Position numbers and translations under genes: made by a program
Shown: one piece after another, positions 15,828 through 23,773 of the stretch
Position numbering within the stretch: the stretch's first letter is position 1
Layout: each line of letters starts with the position of its first letter
Notes under the pieces: model-generated
What the model was told of the DNA's origin: nothing
Seen by the model: the letters and a program-made list of their open reading frames with translations, nothing else
Databases searched by the model: none
From: JBBBNV01 sp037137075
GTDB lineage: Bacteria > Bacillota > Bacilli > Paenibacillales > NBRC-103111
NCBI RefSeq assembly: GCF_037137075.1
Contig: NZ_JBBBNV010000015.1
Coordinates: forward strand, 51,120-115,119
Length of the DNA stretch: 64,000 nucleotides
Reading direction: 5' to 3'

Positions 15828-17465
15828 TTGAAGCTGGAAAGCGTCAACTGGCCGGGAGGCCAATCACAGAACGAAAGCTATCATCAGAGCTTTGAGCGGG
15901 TCAGCTCGCTCTATGAATATAATCCGCACACGGAAGTATCCTGGAAGGAACGGCTTGACTGGCTGCAGCGGCCCGATCGGCCTCAAGCGGACCGGAGCAA
16001 GCTGGCTGAAATCGTTACCGCGTACAATAAGCGTATGGGTGCCGGACCGCAAAGCGTAGCCAACGCCAGGCTGCTGGCGGAAGCAACTACGATGGTTGTT
16101 ATCGGAGGCCAGCAGGCCGGTTTGTTTACAGGCCAACTGCTTGTAATTTACAAGGCCATGAACATTATTCAAGAAGCGAGATCCGCTTCTGCACGCCTCG
16201 GTGTGCCGGTAGTGCCCGTTTTTTGGATTGCCGGAGAGGACCATGATTTTGACGAGGCCTCCCATACATACATATTGAACCGGCAAGCCGAGGTGGAGCG
16301 GCTGCAGCTGCAGCATCCTACTGGCAAAAGAGAGCCGGTCAGCGCATTGAAGTTTACGCGGGAGGCCTGGGAAGAAGGGCTTGCCGCTTTGGAGCAGGGA
16401 CTGCAGGATACTGAATTTAAACCGGATCTTCTGGGCCGTCTGCGGGATATTCACCACCAATCCGATACATTGTCCGAAGCGTTTGCGCGCACACTGGCGT
16501 GGCTGTTCGCCGATGAAGGGCTGGTATTTATCGATGCGGCCCTTCCCGAGCTTCGGCGGCTGGAAAGCGGATGGTTCGCCCGGCTCGTTTCAGAGAATCG
16601 GGCGCTGTCTGAGGCGGTCTGGGAAGGCAAGGAGCAAGTAGAGTCGCTTGGCTTTACTCCGCAGGCCGTCGTTGACCGGGAGCAGGCCCATTTGTTTATT
16701 TTGGTGGATGGCGAACGTACGATGCTTTACCATGATGAGTCAGACGGCTTTTTCCGAGACAGAAAAGGGACTGTGCGGTTTTCTGAAGCGGAGCTTCAGG
16801 ATATCGCCGCCCGCCGTCCGGAGCTGCTCAGCAACAATGTCATGAGCCGCCCGCTGATGCAGGATTACGTATTTCCGGTGCTCGGTGTCGTGCTCGGGCC
16901 AAGCGAGGTGGCCTACTGGGGAATGCTGAAGCAGGCCTTCGGGGCACTGGGGATGAAGATGCCCGTTTTGCTGGCCCGGCGCGGGTTTACCCTGCTTGAG
17001 GGCACGGTGCAGAAGCAGCTGAACAAGTACGAGCTGACGTTCGATGACGTCATACAGCGGATTGACGCGAAACGCCAGGCTTGGCTGGACGCTCAGGATA
17101 CGCTGCATCTTGAGCCGCGCTTTTCGGATGTGAAGCGGCAGTTCGCCGATTTGTATCGCCCTCTTCTGGATACGGCCGCAAGCCTGAATCCGGGGCTCGG
17201 GAAGCTGGGTGAAACAAATTTGCAAAAAATTTTGGAGCAGATTGACTTTATGCAGGCGCGCGCTCTGGATGCGCATAAATCGCAGTATGAGGCGGGACTC
17301 CGTCAGTTTGACCGGGTAAAAACGGCGATATTGCCGCTTGGTAAACCCCAAGAAAGAGTGTATAATATCTTTGTTTATTTGAATAAATTTGGCAGCGGCT
17401 GGATTCGGGAGCTGATGCAATCTTCATCTGCAATGAGCTCGCTGCATGCGGCGGTCTATTTTTAA
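15828..17465 (+). CDS. bshC: Bacillithiol synthase (cysteine-adding enzyme) BshC
   Basis: Catalyses the last step of bacillithiol synthesis, attaching cysteine to glucosaminyl-malate. The 545-residue length fits (about 540). Recognisable family parts are the N-terminal NESYHQSFERVSSLYEYNPH, TMVVIGGQQAGLFTGQLLVIYKAMNII with the Rossmann-like core, PVFWIAGEDHDFDEASHTYI, the central KMPVLLARRGFTLLEGTVQKQLNKY and a long coiled-coil region, ending QERVYNIFVYLNKFG. The start is TTG at 15828 behind GAGGGGGAA. In B. subtilis (yllA) it also sits before mraZ; here ahcY intervenes. Confidence 0.95.
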   Translation: MKLESVNWPGGQSQNESYHQSFERVSSLYEYNPHTEVSWKERLDWLQRPDRPQADRSKLAEIVTAYNKRMGAGPQSVANARLLAEATTMVVIGGQQAGLFTGQLLVIYKAMNIIQEARSASARLGVPVVPVFWIAGEDHDFDEASHTYILNRQAEVERLQLQHPTGKREPVSALKFTREAWEEGLAALEQGLQDTEFKPDLLGRLRDIHHQSDTLSEAFARTLAWLFADEGLVFIDAALPELRRLESGWFARLVSENRALSEAVWEGKEQVESLGFTPQAVVDREQAHLFILVDGERTMLYHDESDGFFRDRKGTVRFSEAELQDIAARRPELLSNNVMSRPLMQDYVFPVLGVVLGPSEVAYWGMLKQAFGALGMKMPVLLARRGFTLLEGTVQKQLNKYELTFDDVIQRIDAKRQAWLDAQDTLHLEPRFSDVKRQFADLYRPLLDTAASLNPGLGKLGETNLQKILEQIDFMQARALDAHKSQYEAGLRQFDRVKTAILPLGKPQERVYNIFVYLNKFGSGWIRELMQSSSAMSSLHAAVYF

Positions 17466-17565
17466 CCGATTGGCGTAAACTCGGTGTGAAGAGAGCTTGT
17501 GCACGCTGGCGAATCGTTGGTCATGTATAATTTTATCGTCAAGAAGATAACGGAGGTTACGCATA

Positions 17566-18831
17566 ATGAATACAGCAAAAGAAAGAAGCATTGTTACCGA
17601 TCTGGCTCTGGCGCCGGAAGGCCATCTCAAAATCGATTGGGTTCAAGCGCATATGCCGGTGCTGAACCGGATTCGGGCGCAATTCGAGAAAGAACAGCCG
17701 TTTAAAGGGCTGAAAGTTGCCATTTCCCTTCACCTGGAGGCCAAAACGGCCTATTTGGCCAAGGTTATCCAAGCCGGCGGTGCTGAAGTGGCTATTACAG
17801 GCAGCAACCCGCTTTCCACCCAGGACGATGTATGTGCGGCGCTGGTGGAAGACGGCATTACGGTATTTGCCAAGTACAACCCGGAACCGAAGGAATACAA
17901 GGACCTGATGGTCAAAACGCTGGAAACGAAGCCGGACCTCATTATTGATGACGGCGGCGACCTGGTTTCCATTCTTCATTCCGAGCGTCAGGACCTGCTT
18001 GCCCAGGTTCGGGGCGGTGCAGAAGAAACAACAACGGGCATTTTGCGCCTGAAGGCGATGGAAAAAGAAGGCCAGCTGAAATTCCCGATGGTTGCTGTAA
18101 ACGATGCATTCTGCAAATATTTGTTCGACAACCGCTACGGAACAGGCCAGTCGGTATGGGACGGCATCAACCGTACCACGAACCTCGTCGTGGCAGGAAA
18201 GACTGTTGTCGTTGCCGGATACGGCTGGTGCGGCAAAGGCGTGGCGATGCGTGCCAAGGGTCTTGGCGCGAACGTCGTTGTGGTTGAGGTGGATGCGATC
18301 AAAGCGGTTGAAGCTTACATGGACGGCTTTGCCGTAATGCCGATGATCGAAGCGGCTAAGGTCGGCGATTTCTTCGTAACCGTGACCGGCAACAAGGACA
18401 TCATCCGCGGCGAGCATTACAAGGTCATGAAGGACGGGGCGATTCTGTCCAATGCCGGACACTTTGACGTGGAAGTGAACAAGCCGGAGCTGGAGGCATT
18501 GTCTGTATCCAAGCGCACTGTGCGCCGCAACATTGAAGAATACAAGCTGGCGGACGGCCGCAAGTTTTACATTTTGGCGGAAGGGCGTCTGGTCAACCTG
18601 GCTGCAGGCGACGGCCACCCGGCGGAAATTATGGATATGACCTTCGCGCTTCAGGCGATGTCGCTTAAGTATGTGAATGACCAGTATGAGTCGATTGGCG
18701 CACAGGTCGTCAACGTGCCGTATGAGCTGGATGAGCAGGTAGCCCGCTTTAAGCTGGAATCGCTCGGATTCAGCATTGATACCTTGTCTGCGGAGCAGAA
18801 GGAATATTTGGAAAGCTGGCAGGAGCATTAA
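17566..18831 (+). CDS. ahcY: Adenosylhomocysteinase (SAH hydrolase)
   Basis: Hydrolyses S-adenosylhomocysteine to adenosine and homocysteine, completing the methyl cycle. The 421 residues have the substrate-binding half with ISLHLEAKTAYL, IIDDGGDLV (Asp129-130), AEETTTGILRL (152-162), NDAFCKYLFDNRYGTGQS (179-196) and the NAD domain VVVAGYGWCGKGVAMRA (214-230). The length without the roughly 40-residue insert of plant and proteobacterial forms is like thermophile-type enzymes. ATG 17566 follows AACGGAGG. A TATAAT-like element lies at 17526 but has no clear -35. Bacillus subtilis instead uses a nucleosidase (MtnN) and a separate homocysteine route. Confidence 0.96.
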   Translation: MNTAKERSIVTDLALAPEGHLKIDWVQAHMPVLNRIRAQFEKEQPFKGLKVAISLHLEAKTAYLAKVIQAGGAEVAITGSNPLSTQDDVCAALVEDGITVFAKYNPEPKEYKDLMVKTLETKPDLIIDDGGDLVSILHSERQDLLAQVRGGAEETTTGILRLKAMEKEGQLKFPMVAVNDAFCKYLFDNRYGTGQSVWDGINRTTNLVVAGKTVVVAGYGWCGKGVAMRAKGLGANVVVVEVDAIKAVEAYMDGFAVMPMIEAAKVGDFFVTVTGNKDIIRGEHYKVMKDGAILSNAGHFDVEVNKPELEALSVSKRTVRRNIEEYKLADGRKFYILAEGRLVNLAAGDGHPAEIMDMTFALQAMSLKYVNDQYESIGAQVVNVPYELDEQVARFKLESLGFSIDTLSAEQKEYLESWQEH

Positions 18832-18951
18832 TATTTACCCTGTCCGTGGCCTGACCCCCGTCATGCGATGCCACACTGCGCGCAGTGCGAAGACTTTGGA
18901 TAGGGAAGCTGCAGCTGACGGCAGCACGATCTGCCGGGATGCGTTCTAGAG

Positions 18952-19017
18952 GCTTTCTCGTTTGGAATGAAGGGTGCCGGACATGGCACGTTTCATGAAG
19001 AACGGGGAAGCTTTTTT
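18952..19017 (+). terminator. Long hairpin terminator after ahcY
   Basis: A stem of about 27 positions: GCTTTCTCGTT pairs with AACGGGGAAGC (two wobbles), then TGAA with TTCA, and GTGCC with GGCAC around a short loop, followed by TTTTTTG. It isolates ahcY from the dcw cluster. Confidence 0.78.
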
Positions 19018-19330
19018 GTTATTTTTATCGTTATGGCAAGACGGCTGCAGAGAGGTCCTTTGACAGGGAGAAGGGCCTTCGGCTTCAGGCTGGAATTCGT
19101 TCAATTCGGCCCGGAATTATTGTAAAAAAATCCGTTGTTGCCGGAGATGCTTACATGCACGGGGCCTTGGCTGTAAGAGGCGACTGAAGCCTGTTTGCCT
19201 TGATGCTCACCTCCAATGTTCGGTTTTTTCTGAAAAAGGGAGTGATTTTATAGGGGAATATTCTTTTCTCTACCGATACCGGGGCGGCAAAACGGAACGA
19301 TATGAAAAAAAAGGCGCTCCAGAGCAGGAG
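19018..19330. other. Gene-free stretch upstream of mraZ
   Basis: More than 300 bases between the ahcY terminator and the mraZ control region contain no open reading frame with a binding site. There are AT-rich patches (for example the T-run near 19225 and A-runs near 19305) but no RNA family I can recognise. I checked for signatures of RNase P RNA, 6S RNA and common riboswitches by eye and saw none. Confidence 0.5.
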
Positions 19331-19358
19331 TTTTCATTTCGGTGGAGAACTTGTATTA
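19331..19358 (+). promoter_or_regulatory. Candidate sigma-A promoter of mraZ
   Basis: TTTTCA at 19331-19336 and TATTAT at 19353-19358 with a 16-base spacer lie directly upstream of the MraZ boxes. Each hexamer matches only partly, as expected for a promoter under activator or repressor control. Confidence 0.45.
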
Positions 19359-19359
19359 T

Positions 19360-19399
19360 CAGGTGGTGAAAAGTGGGGCAAAGTGGTGGCGAGGGGTGG
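19360..19399 (+). promoter_or_regulatory. Tandem MraZ-box repeats, four decamers
   Basis: Four head-to-tail 10-base units: CAGGTGGTGA, AAAGTGGGGC, AAAGTGGTGG and CGAGGGGTGG. GTGG recurs at 19363, 19373 and 19383, exactly one helical turn apart; the fourth has GGGG there. Known MraZ operators in Mycoplasma and other bacteria are direct repeats of AAAGTG- or GTGG-type cores upstream of mraZ. The last unit overlaps the Shine-Dalgarno region of mraZ, so occupancy could also affect translation initiation. Confidence 0.8.
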
Positions 19400-19408
19400 A
19401 TGGTTGCG

Positions 19409-19846
19409 ATGTTTATGGGCGAGTACCAGCACAGCATTGACGAGAAGGGCCGGCTCATTATTCCGGCAAAGTTTCGTGATGCGCTTGGTTCGAGCTTTAT
19501 CGTAACCCGGGGCCTGGACAACTGCTTGTTCGTGTACCCAAGGCCCGAATGGTCCGTACTGGAGCAAAAGCTGAAAGCACTGCCTTTAATGAAGTCGGAC
19601 GCCCGGGCGTTTACCCGTTTCTTCTTTTCCGGCGCGACCGAATGCGAACTCGACAAACAGGGAAGGGTAAATATACCAAATACACTGGTTGATTTCGCCA
19701 AGCTGGAGAAGGACTGTGTGGTGCTCGGCGTTTCCAACCGGGTGGAGATTTGGAGCAAGCCGGTGTGGGAGGGCTATTTTACTGCATCCGAGGAATCGTT
19801 CAATGATATCGCCGAGAAGCTGGTGGATTTCAATTTTGATTTATAG
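19409..19846 (+). CDS. mraZ: Transcriptional regulator MraZ
   Basis: A 145-residue AbrB-fold protein with two repeats, each with a DxxxR motif: DEKGRLIIPAKFR near the start and DKQGRVNIPNTL at about residue 82. It binds direct repeats upstream of its own gene and controls the dcw operon. The start was set at ATG 19409, giving the family's usual MFMGEYQHSID opening; the frame is open back to 19373 but that part is the operator. The GGTGG of the last MraZ box serves as the binding site. Confidence 0.96.
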   Translation: MFMGEYQHSIDEKGRLIIPAKFRDALGSSFIVTRGLDNCLFVYPRPEWSVLEQKLKALPLMKSDARAFTRFFFSGATECELDKQGRVNIPNTLVDFAKLEKDCVVLGVSNRVEIWSKPVWEGYFTASEESFNDIAEKLVDFNFDL

Positions 19847-19867
19847 CAAGCTGGGAGGAAAGCGGCA

Positions 19868-20827
19868 GTGTTTCATCATGTGACTGTACTGAAAGAGGAA
19901 GCCGTAGATGGATTAAGCATCAAGCCCGACGGGATTTATGTGGATTGTACTCTTGGCGGGGCCGGACATAGCTCTTTAATCGCGTCGAAGCTGAGCGACA
20001 AGGGGCTGTTAATTTGTCTGGATCAGGACGACGTGGCACTTGACAATGCAAGGAAGGTGCTGTCATCCCAAATGCACCATGTCAGGCTGGTCAAAAGCAA
20101 TTTCCGTTATTTGCAGCAGGTGCTCGCATCCTTGCCGGAGGTGCCGCAGAAGGACGGAATACCCCAGGTGGACGGGGTGCTGTTTGACCTTGGCGTGTCC
20201 TCTCCGCAGCTGGATGAAGCAGACCGGGGCTTTAGCTACAACCATGATGCCGAGCTGGATATGCGCATGGACCGGGACGAGCTGCTGACGGCCAAGGAAA
20301 TTGTGAATGAGTGGGATGAGCAGGAAATTACCCGCATTTTGTTCGAATATGGCGAAGAGAAGTTTGCCCGCAAAATTGCCCGTACATTCGTAGAGGCCCG
20401 CAAAGCTGCGCCGATTGAGACAACTGGACAATTGGTGGAGCTTATTAAGCAGGCGATTCCGGCTGCAGCGAGAAGAACGGGGCCACATCCGGCCAAACGG
20501 ACCTTCCAGGCGCTGCGCATTGCGGTGAATGACGAGCTTGGCGCATGCGAGGAGGCACTGGAGCAAGCTGTCCGCTGTCTTAAGCCAGGCGGAAGGGCGG
20601 CAGTCATTACGTTTCATTCTCTGGAGGATCGTCTGTGCAAGCAGGCATTCGCCAAATTTATTGAACGCTGCACCTGCCCGCCGGATTTCCCGATGTGCGT
20701 CTGCAGTAAAGCATCGCAGCTTAAGCTTGTCAATCGTAAGCCTGTAGAGCCGGGAGAGGCGGAGCTGGAAAGAAATCCGCGCGCCCGATCGGCCAAGCTT
20801 AGAGTGGCCGAGAAGCTGTCCGTCTAA
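19868..20827 (+). CDS. rsmH: 16S rRNA (cytosine1402-N4)-methyltransferase RsmH
   Basis: Methylates N4 of C1402 in 16S rRNA. The 319 residues contain the typical start FHHVTVLKEEAVDGL, the SAM site YVDCTLGGAGHSSLI, DGVLFDLGVSSPQLDEADRGFSY, then RTGPHPAKRTFQALRIAVNDEL and the GGRAAVITFHSLEDR segment. Start is GTG at 19868 behind GGGAGGAAA. Formerly mraW (yllC). It follows mraZ by 21 bases in the usual dcw order. Confidence 0.97.
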   Translation: MFHHVTVLKEEAVDGLSIKPDGIYVDCTLGGAGHSSLIASKLSDKGLLICLDQDDVALDNARKVLSSQMHHVRLVKSNFRYLQQVLASLPEVPQKDGIPQVDGVLFDLGVSSPQLDEADRGFSYNHDAELDMRMDRDELLTAKEIVNEWDEQEITRILFEYGEEKFARKIARTFVEARKAAPIETTGQLVELIKQAIPAAARRTGPHPAKRTFQALRIAVNDELGACEEALEQAVRCLKPGGRAAVITFHSLEDRLCKQAFAKFIERCTCPPDFPMCVCSKASQLKLVNRKPVEPGEAELERNPRARSAKLRVAEKLSV

Positions 20828-20872
20828 CTTATCGAATGAGCATTCGATAGCCATTAAAAGGAGGTTTTGATC

Positions 20873-21319
20873 GTGCCAGCATACATTCATGGCAGCTTAG
20901 CGGTAGAAGAACGCACCACGCAGCCTAAACGTGGAACCGCAAAGGAAACAATCCGGACGGTATATCGCCGCAAAGCTATCCCGGTACAGGAGAAGCTGCT
21001 CTATCTGCTAACCGTTATTGCTTGCGTGCTTGTGGCGGGGGCGATCATCTTCCGTTACGCGCAAATCTATGAAATGAACAGCCGGATTACGAGTATGGAA
21101 GAAGATATCAAAATGCTCCAAATGGAAAATAACCGCTTGAAGCTGGAAATTGGCAGAAGGAACTCCCCAGAGCAGCTTCAGAAGGAAGCGGCCAAATACG
21201 GGCTTGTCCCGATGGACCCGAAGACGGGAAAGGCGGTCACGGAGAGCAAATCGGGCTCGGCTGTCCAAGGCGGTCAGCAGCAAAAGACAACAGCATCTGA
21301 GCAAAATAAAAAACAATAA
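20873..21319 (+). CDS. ftsL: Cell division protein FtsL
   Basis: Bitopic divisome protein. Of 148 residues, a basic cytoplasmic part (1-40) precedes a membrane span (about 42-61) and a leucine-zipper-like coil (about 65-95, SMEEDIKMLQMENNRLKLEI) that pairs with DivIC and DivIB. A Ser/Gln/Lys-rich tail ends the protein. The GTG at 20873 has AAGGAGGT 7 bases upstream, which favours it over the TTG at 20867. Between rsmH and pbpB in the canonical order. Confidence 0.9.
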   Translation: MPAYIHGSLAVEERTTQPKRGTAKETIRTVYRRKAIPVQEKLLYLLTVIACVLVAGAIIFRYAQIYEMNSRITSMEEDIKMLQMENNRLKLEIGRRNSPEQLQKEAAKYGLVPMDPKTGKAVTESKSGSAVQGGQQQKTTASEQNKKQ

Positions 21320-21349
21320 ACTAAAAACAACGGAGAAGGATATATAAGC

Positions 21350-23635
21350 ATGATTCGTACCATTCGACTTCGTACATTGCTAATTGGAGGGGTATTTACC
21401 CTTTTTTTTGTTTTACTGGCAGTCCGCGTGTACTGGGTCCAAATTGTCGACAGTGCCTGGCTTGTAGGCGAAGCCCAAAAAAATTGGCATAAAAGCCAGA
21501 CGATTCCTTCCCAACGCGGGGCTATTCTGGACCGGAACGGCAATTTGCTTGCAGAAGACGGTCCATCCTATAACGTTGCGATTGACCCGAATGCGATTAA
21601 TAAAAACGGGACGCTTGAAGAGGTTGTTCAGGGGCTGTCCGCTATTTTGGGCAAGCCTGAGCAGCAGCTGCGCGAGCTGGCTACAGCCAAGACGGAAAAG
21701 GGCGCCTTCTGGAACTGGCGGGAAGTTCGCAGTGAAGGCTGGAATATTGATAATGAGGTCGCAGACCAAATCAAGGAGCAGTTTGCTCCCGCCAGACAAG
21801 TGTTTGGCGGCGTAACGAATTTTAAGGAATACGGCATCTATTTGATGCCGCAAAGCAAACGCTATTATCCGGGCGGACGGCTTGCCTCCCACATTTTGGG
21901 TTTTATCAATAAGGAAGGCAAAGCAACGCAAGGCATCGAATACTATTATGACAACATCTTGCACGGTACAGACGGCAAAATCGAAACGGCGAAGGACCCG
22001 CAGGGCAATGAGCTTCCAGGAGCCAACGTGTATTACGAAGCGCCGATTGACGGCAATAATGTCAAGCTGACGATCGATAAGCAAATCCAGTCGTACATGG
22101 AATCGGCGATGGAAACCTCCTTCCAAAAATGGCGGCCCAAGGCGATGTCAGCGATCGCGCTTAACCCGCAAACGATGGAAATTCTGGGCATGGTCAGTTT
22201 GCCGAATTTTAATCCGAACAAATACTGGCAGGTTCCGGGCGCCGGGGATTTGACGAATCATGCCATCTCCGGCCAGTTTGAACCGGGCTCGACCTTCAAG
22301 CTGGTAACCTTGGCGGCGGCGGTGGAGGAGGGCATCTTCAAGCCGAATGATTCGTTTATGTCCGGATCGATCACGTTGCCCGGCGGAGACAAGCTCCATG
22401 ACCATGATAGAGCAGGATGGGGAGCCATTAGTTATTTGGACGGGCTGAAGCGTTCGAGTAACGTTGCGTTCGTCAAGCTTGGCTATGAGCAGCTGGGCGA
22501 GGCCAAGCTTCGGGAGTATATCGAGCGATTCGGCTTTGGACAAAAAACAGGCGTGGATATGCCGGCGGAAGCAAAGGGAACCATCCGGTTCAGGTATCCG
22601 ACGGAAATTGCAACGGCCACCTACGGCCAGGGCGGGGTTGCGGTCAGCGTGATGCAGCTGGCGGCGGCTTACGGGGCAATCGCAAATGGCGGCAAGCTGA
22701 TGACACCGTATATCGTCAAGGAAATTGATGATGCCAAGACGGGTCAGGTGATTCAAAGGACGGAGCCGAAGTTTGTACGCCAGGTGGTTTCCGAGGAAAC
22801 AGCCCGGAAGGTCAGCGAATATTTGGAGCAGGTGGTATCCGATCAAAAAATCGGTACCGGCAAGTCGGCCTACATCGAGGGTGTGCGGATTGCCGGTAAA
22901 ACCGGTACAGCGAACAAGGTTATTAACGGCCGCTATTCGACAGACCGCTGGATTATCTCGTTTGCGGGCTACGCGCCGGCGGAGGACCCAAAAATATTAT
23001 TCGTCATCGTTTCGGATGAGCCTGATTTAAAAGGGGACTATCATCTGGGCAGCAACGCCACACAGCCGGCTTTCCGGGAAATGATGCTTAATACGCTGCG
23101 CTATATGGGAATTACCTCTGCAGCGCAGGAGGCGCAAATTTCCGAGAAGGATTACAGCGTGTCGGTTCCTCAGGTTACCGATCAACCGCTTTCGCAAGCG
23201 AAGAAAACACTGGATACGAACAAGATTGGCTATGAGGTGCTCGGAAATGGGACCAAGGTGCTTCAACAATATCCACAGCCCGGGACTGAAATTGGCCTTT
23301 TGGAACGAATGATTTTGTTGACTGACCGTGCCGATCAGGTGAAGCTGCCGAATTTAAACGGTAAATCGATGCGCGATGCTCTTGCGATATGCTCGATGCT
23401 TCAGGTGAATTGTGCTGTTGCGGGCGAAGGCTACGTTACGAGCCAAAAAAAGCTTGAGGGCGGCACAGACGTGATGCTGGAGCTGCATCCTTGGGGCGAG
23501 AAGCCGAACGAGAGCGGCAAGGAGGATGCGGCGAAAGGGAAAGAGAAGGAAGCTGCCAAGGAACCGGCAGGCGGGGCTCAAACCTCCAGCACGAAAACCG
23601 GCTCATCCAAGGTGAGTGCTTCCGCAAGGCAGTAA
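21350..23635 (+). CDS. pbpB: Division-specific PASTA transpeptidase PBP2B
   Basis: Class B penicillin-binding protein that crosslinks septal peptidoglycan with its SEDS partner. In 761 residues: membrane span about 9-28, dimerisation region from SQRGAILDRNG (54-64), acyl-enzyme serine STFK at 314-317, SSN at 369-371 and KTGT at 517-520, then two PASTA domains (about 606-665 and 667-720) and a charged tail. The ATG at 21350 follows GGAGAAGG, 30 bases after ftsL. Two PASTA domains match B. subtilis PBP2B. Distinct from spoVD directly downstream. Confidence 0.94.
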   Translation: MIRTIRLRTLLIGGVFTLFFVLLAVRVYWVQIVDSAWLVGEAQKNWHKSQTIPSQRGAILDRNGNLLAEDGPSYNVAIDPNAINKNGTLEEVVQGLSAILGKPEQQLRELATAKTEKGAFWNWREVRSEGWNIDNEVADQIKEQFAPARQVFGGVTNFKEYGIYLMPQSKRYYPGGRLASHILGFINKEGKATQGIEYYYDNILHGTDGKIETAKDPQGNELPGANVYYEAPIDGNNVKLTIDKQIQSYMESAMETSFQKWRPKAMSAIALNPQTMEILGMVSLPNFNPNKYWQVPGAGDLTNHAISGQFEPGSTFKLVTLAAAVEEGIFKPNDSFMSGSITLPGGDKLHDHDRAGWGAISYLDGLKRSSNVAFVKLGYEQLGEAKLREYIERFGFGQKTGVDMPAEAKGTIRFRYPTEIATATYGQGGVAVSVMQLAAAYGAIANGGKLMTPYIVKEIDDAKTGQVIQRTEPKFVRQVVSEETARKVSEYLEQVVSDQKIGTGKSAYIEGVRIAGKTGTANKVINGRYSTDRWIISFAGYAPAEDPKILFVIVSDEPDLKGDYHLGSNATQPAFREMMLNTLRYMGITSAAQEAQISEKDYSVSVPQVTDQPLSQAKKTLDTNKIGYEVLGNGTKVLQQYPQPGTEIGLLERMILLTDRADQVKLPNLNGKSMRDALAICSMLQVNCAVAGEGYVTSQKKLEGGTDVMLELHPWGEKPNESGKEDAAKGKEKEAAKEPAGGAQTSSTKTGSSKVSASARQ

Positions 23636-23644
23636 CGACCGAAT

Positions 23645-23681
23645 ATGCGGCAAGGTCCATTCCTTTTGGAAATTGCCGCAT
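23645..23681. repeat. Inverted repeat between pbpB and spoVD
   Basis: TATGCGGCAA is repeated in inverse as TTGCCGCATA, 18 bases apart, directly after pbpB. There is no T-run, so it may be an mRNA end or processing structure rather than an intrinsic terminator. Confidence 0.5.
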
Positions 23682-23773
23682 ATCTTGCATATGACAGTAA
23701 AGCTTGTTCTAACCGGGCCTTGTCCTGAATAGTCATGAACTAACAATTCGTGCTGTTCAGGAGGGCCTTTTCA

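Noticed and set aside
17497..17531. Promoter for ahcY with TATAAT at 17526
   Set aside because: The only -35-like hexamer (TTGTGC) is 23 bases away and the TG is one base out of place for an extended -10.
17557..18828. A 423-residue minus-strand frame covering ahcY
   Set aside because: Fully antisense to the clearly identified ahcY and low in domain-like composition; a byproduct of GC-biased third positions.
19018..19330. RNA gene such as RNase P RNA, 6S RNA or SAM riboswitch before mraZ
   Set aside because: None of the conserved cores of these RNAs could be found by eye.
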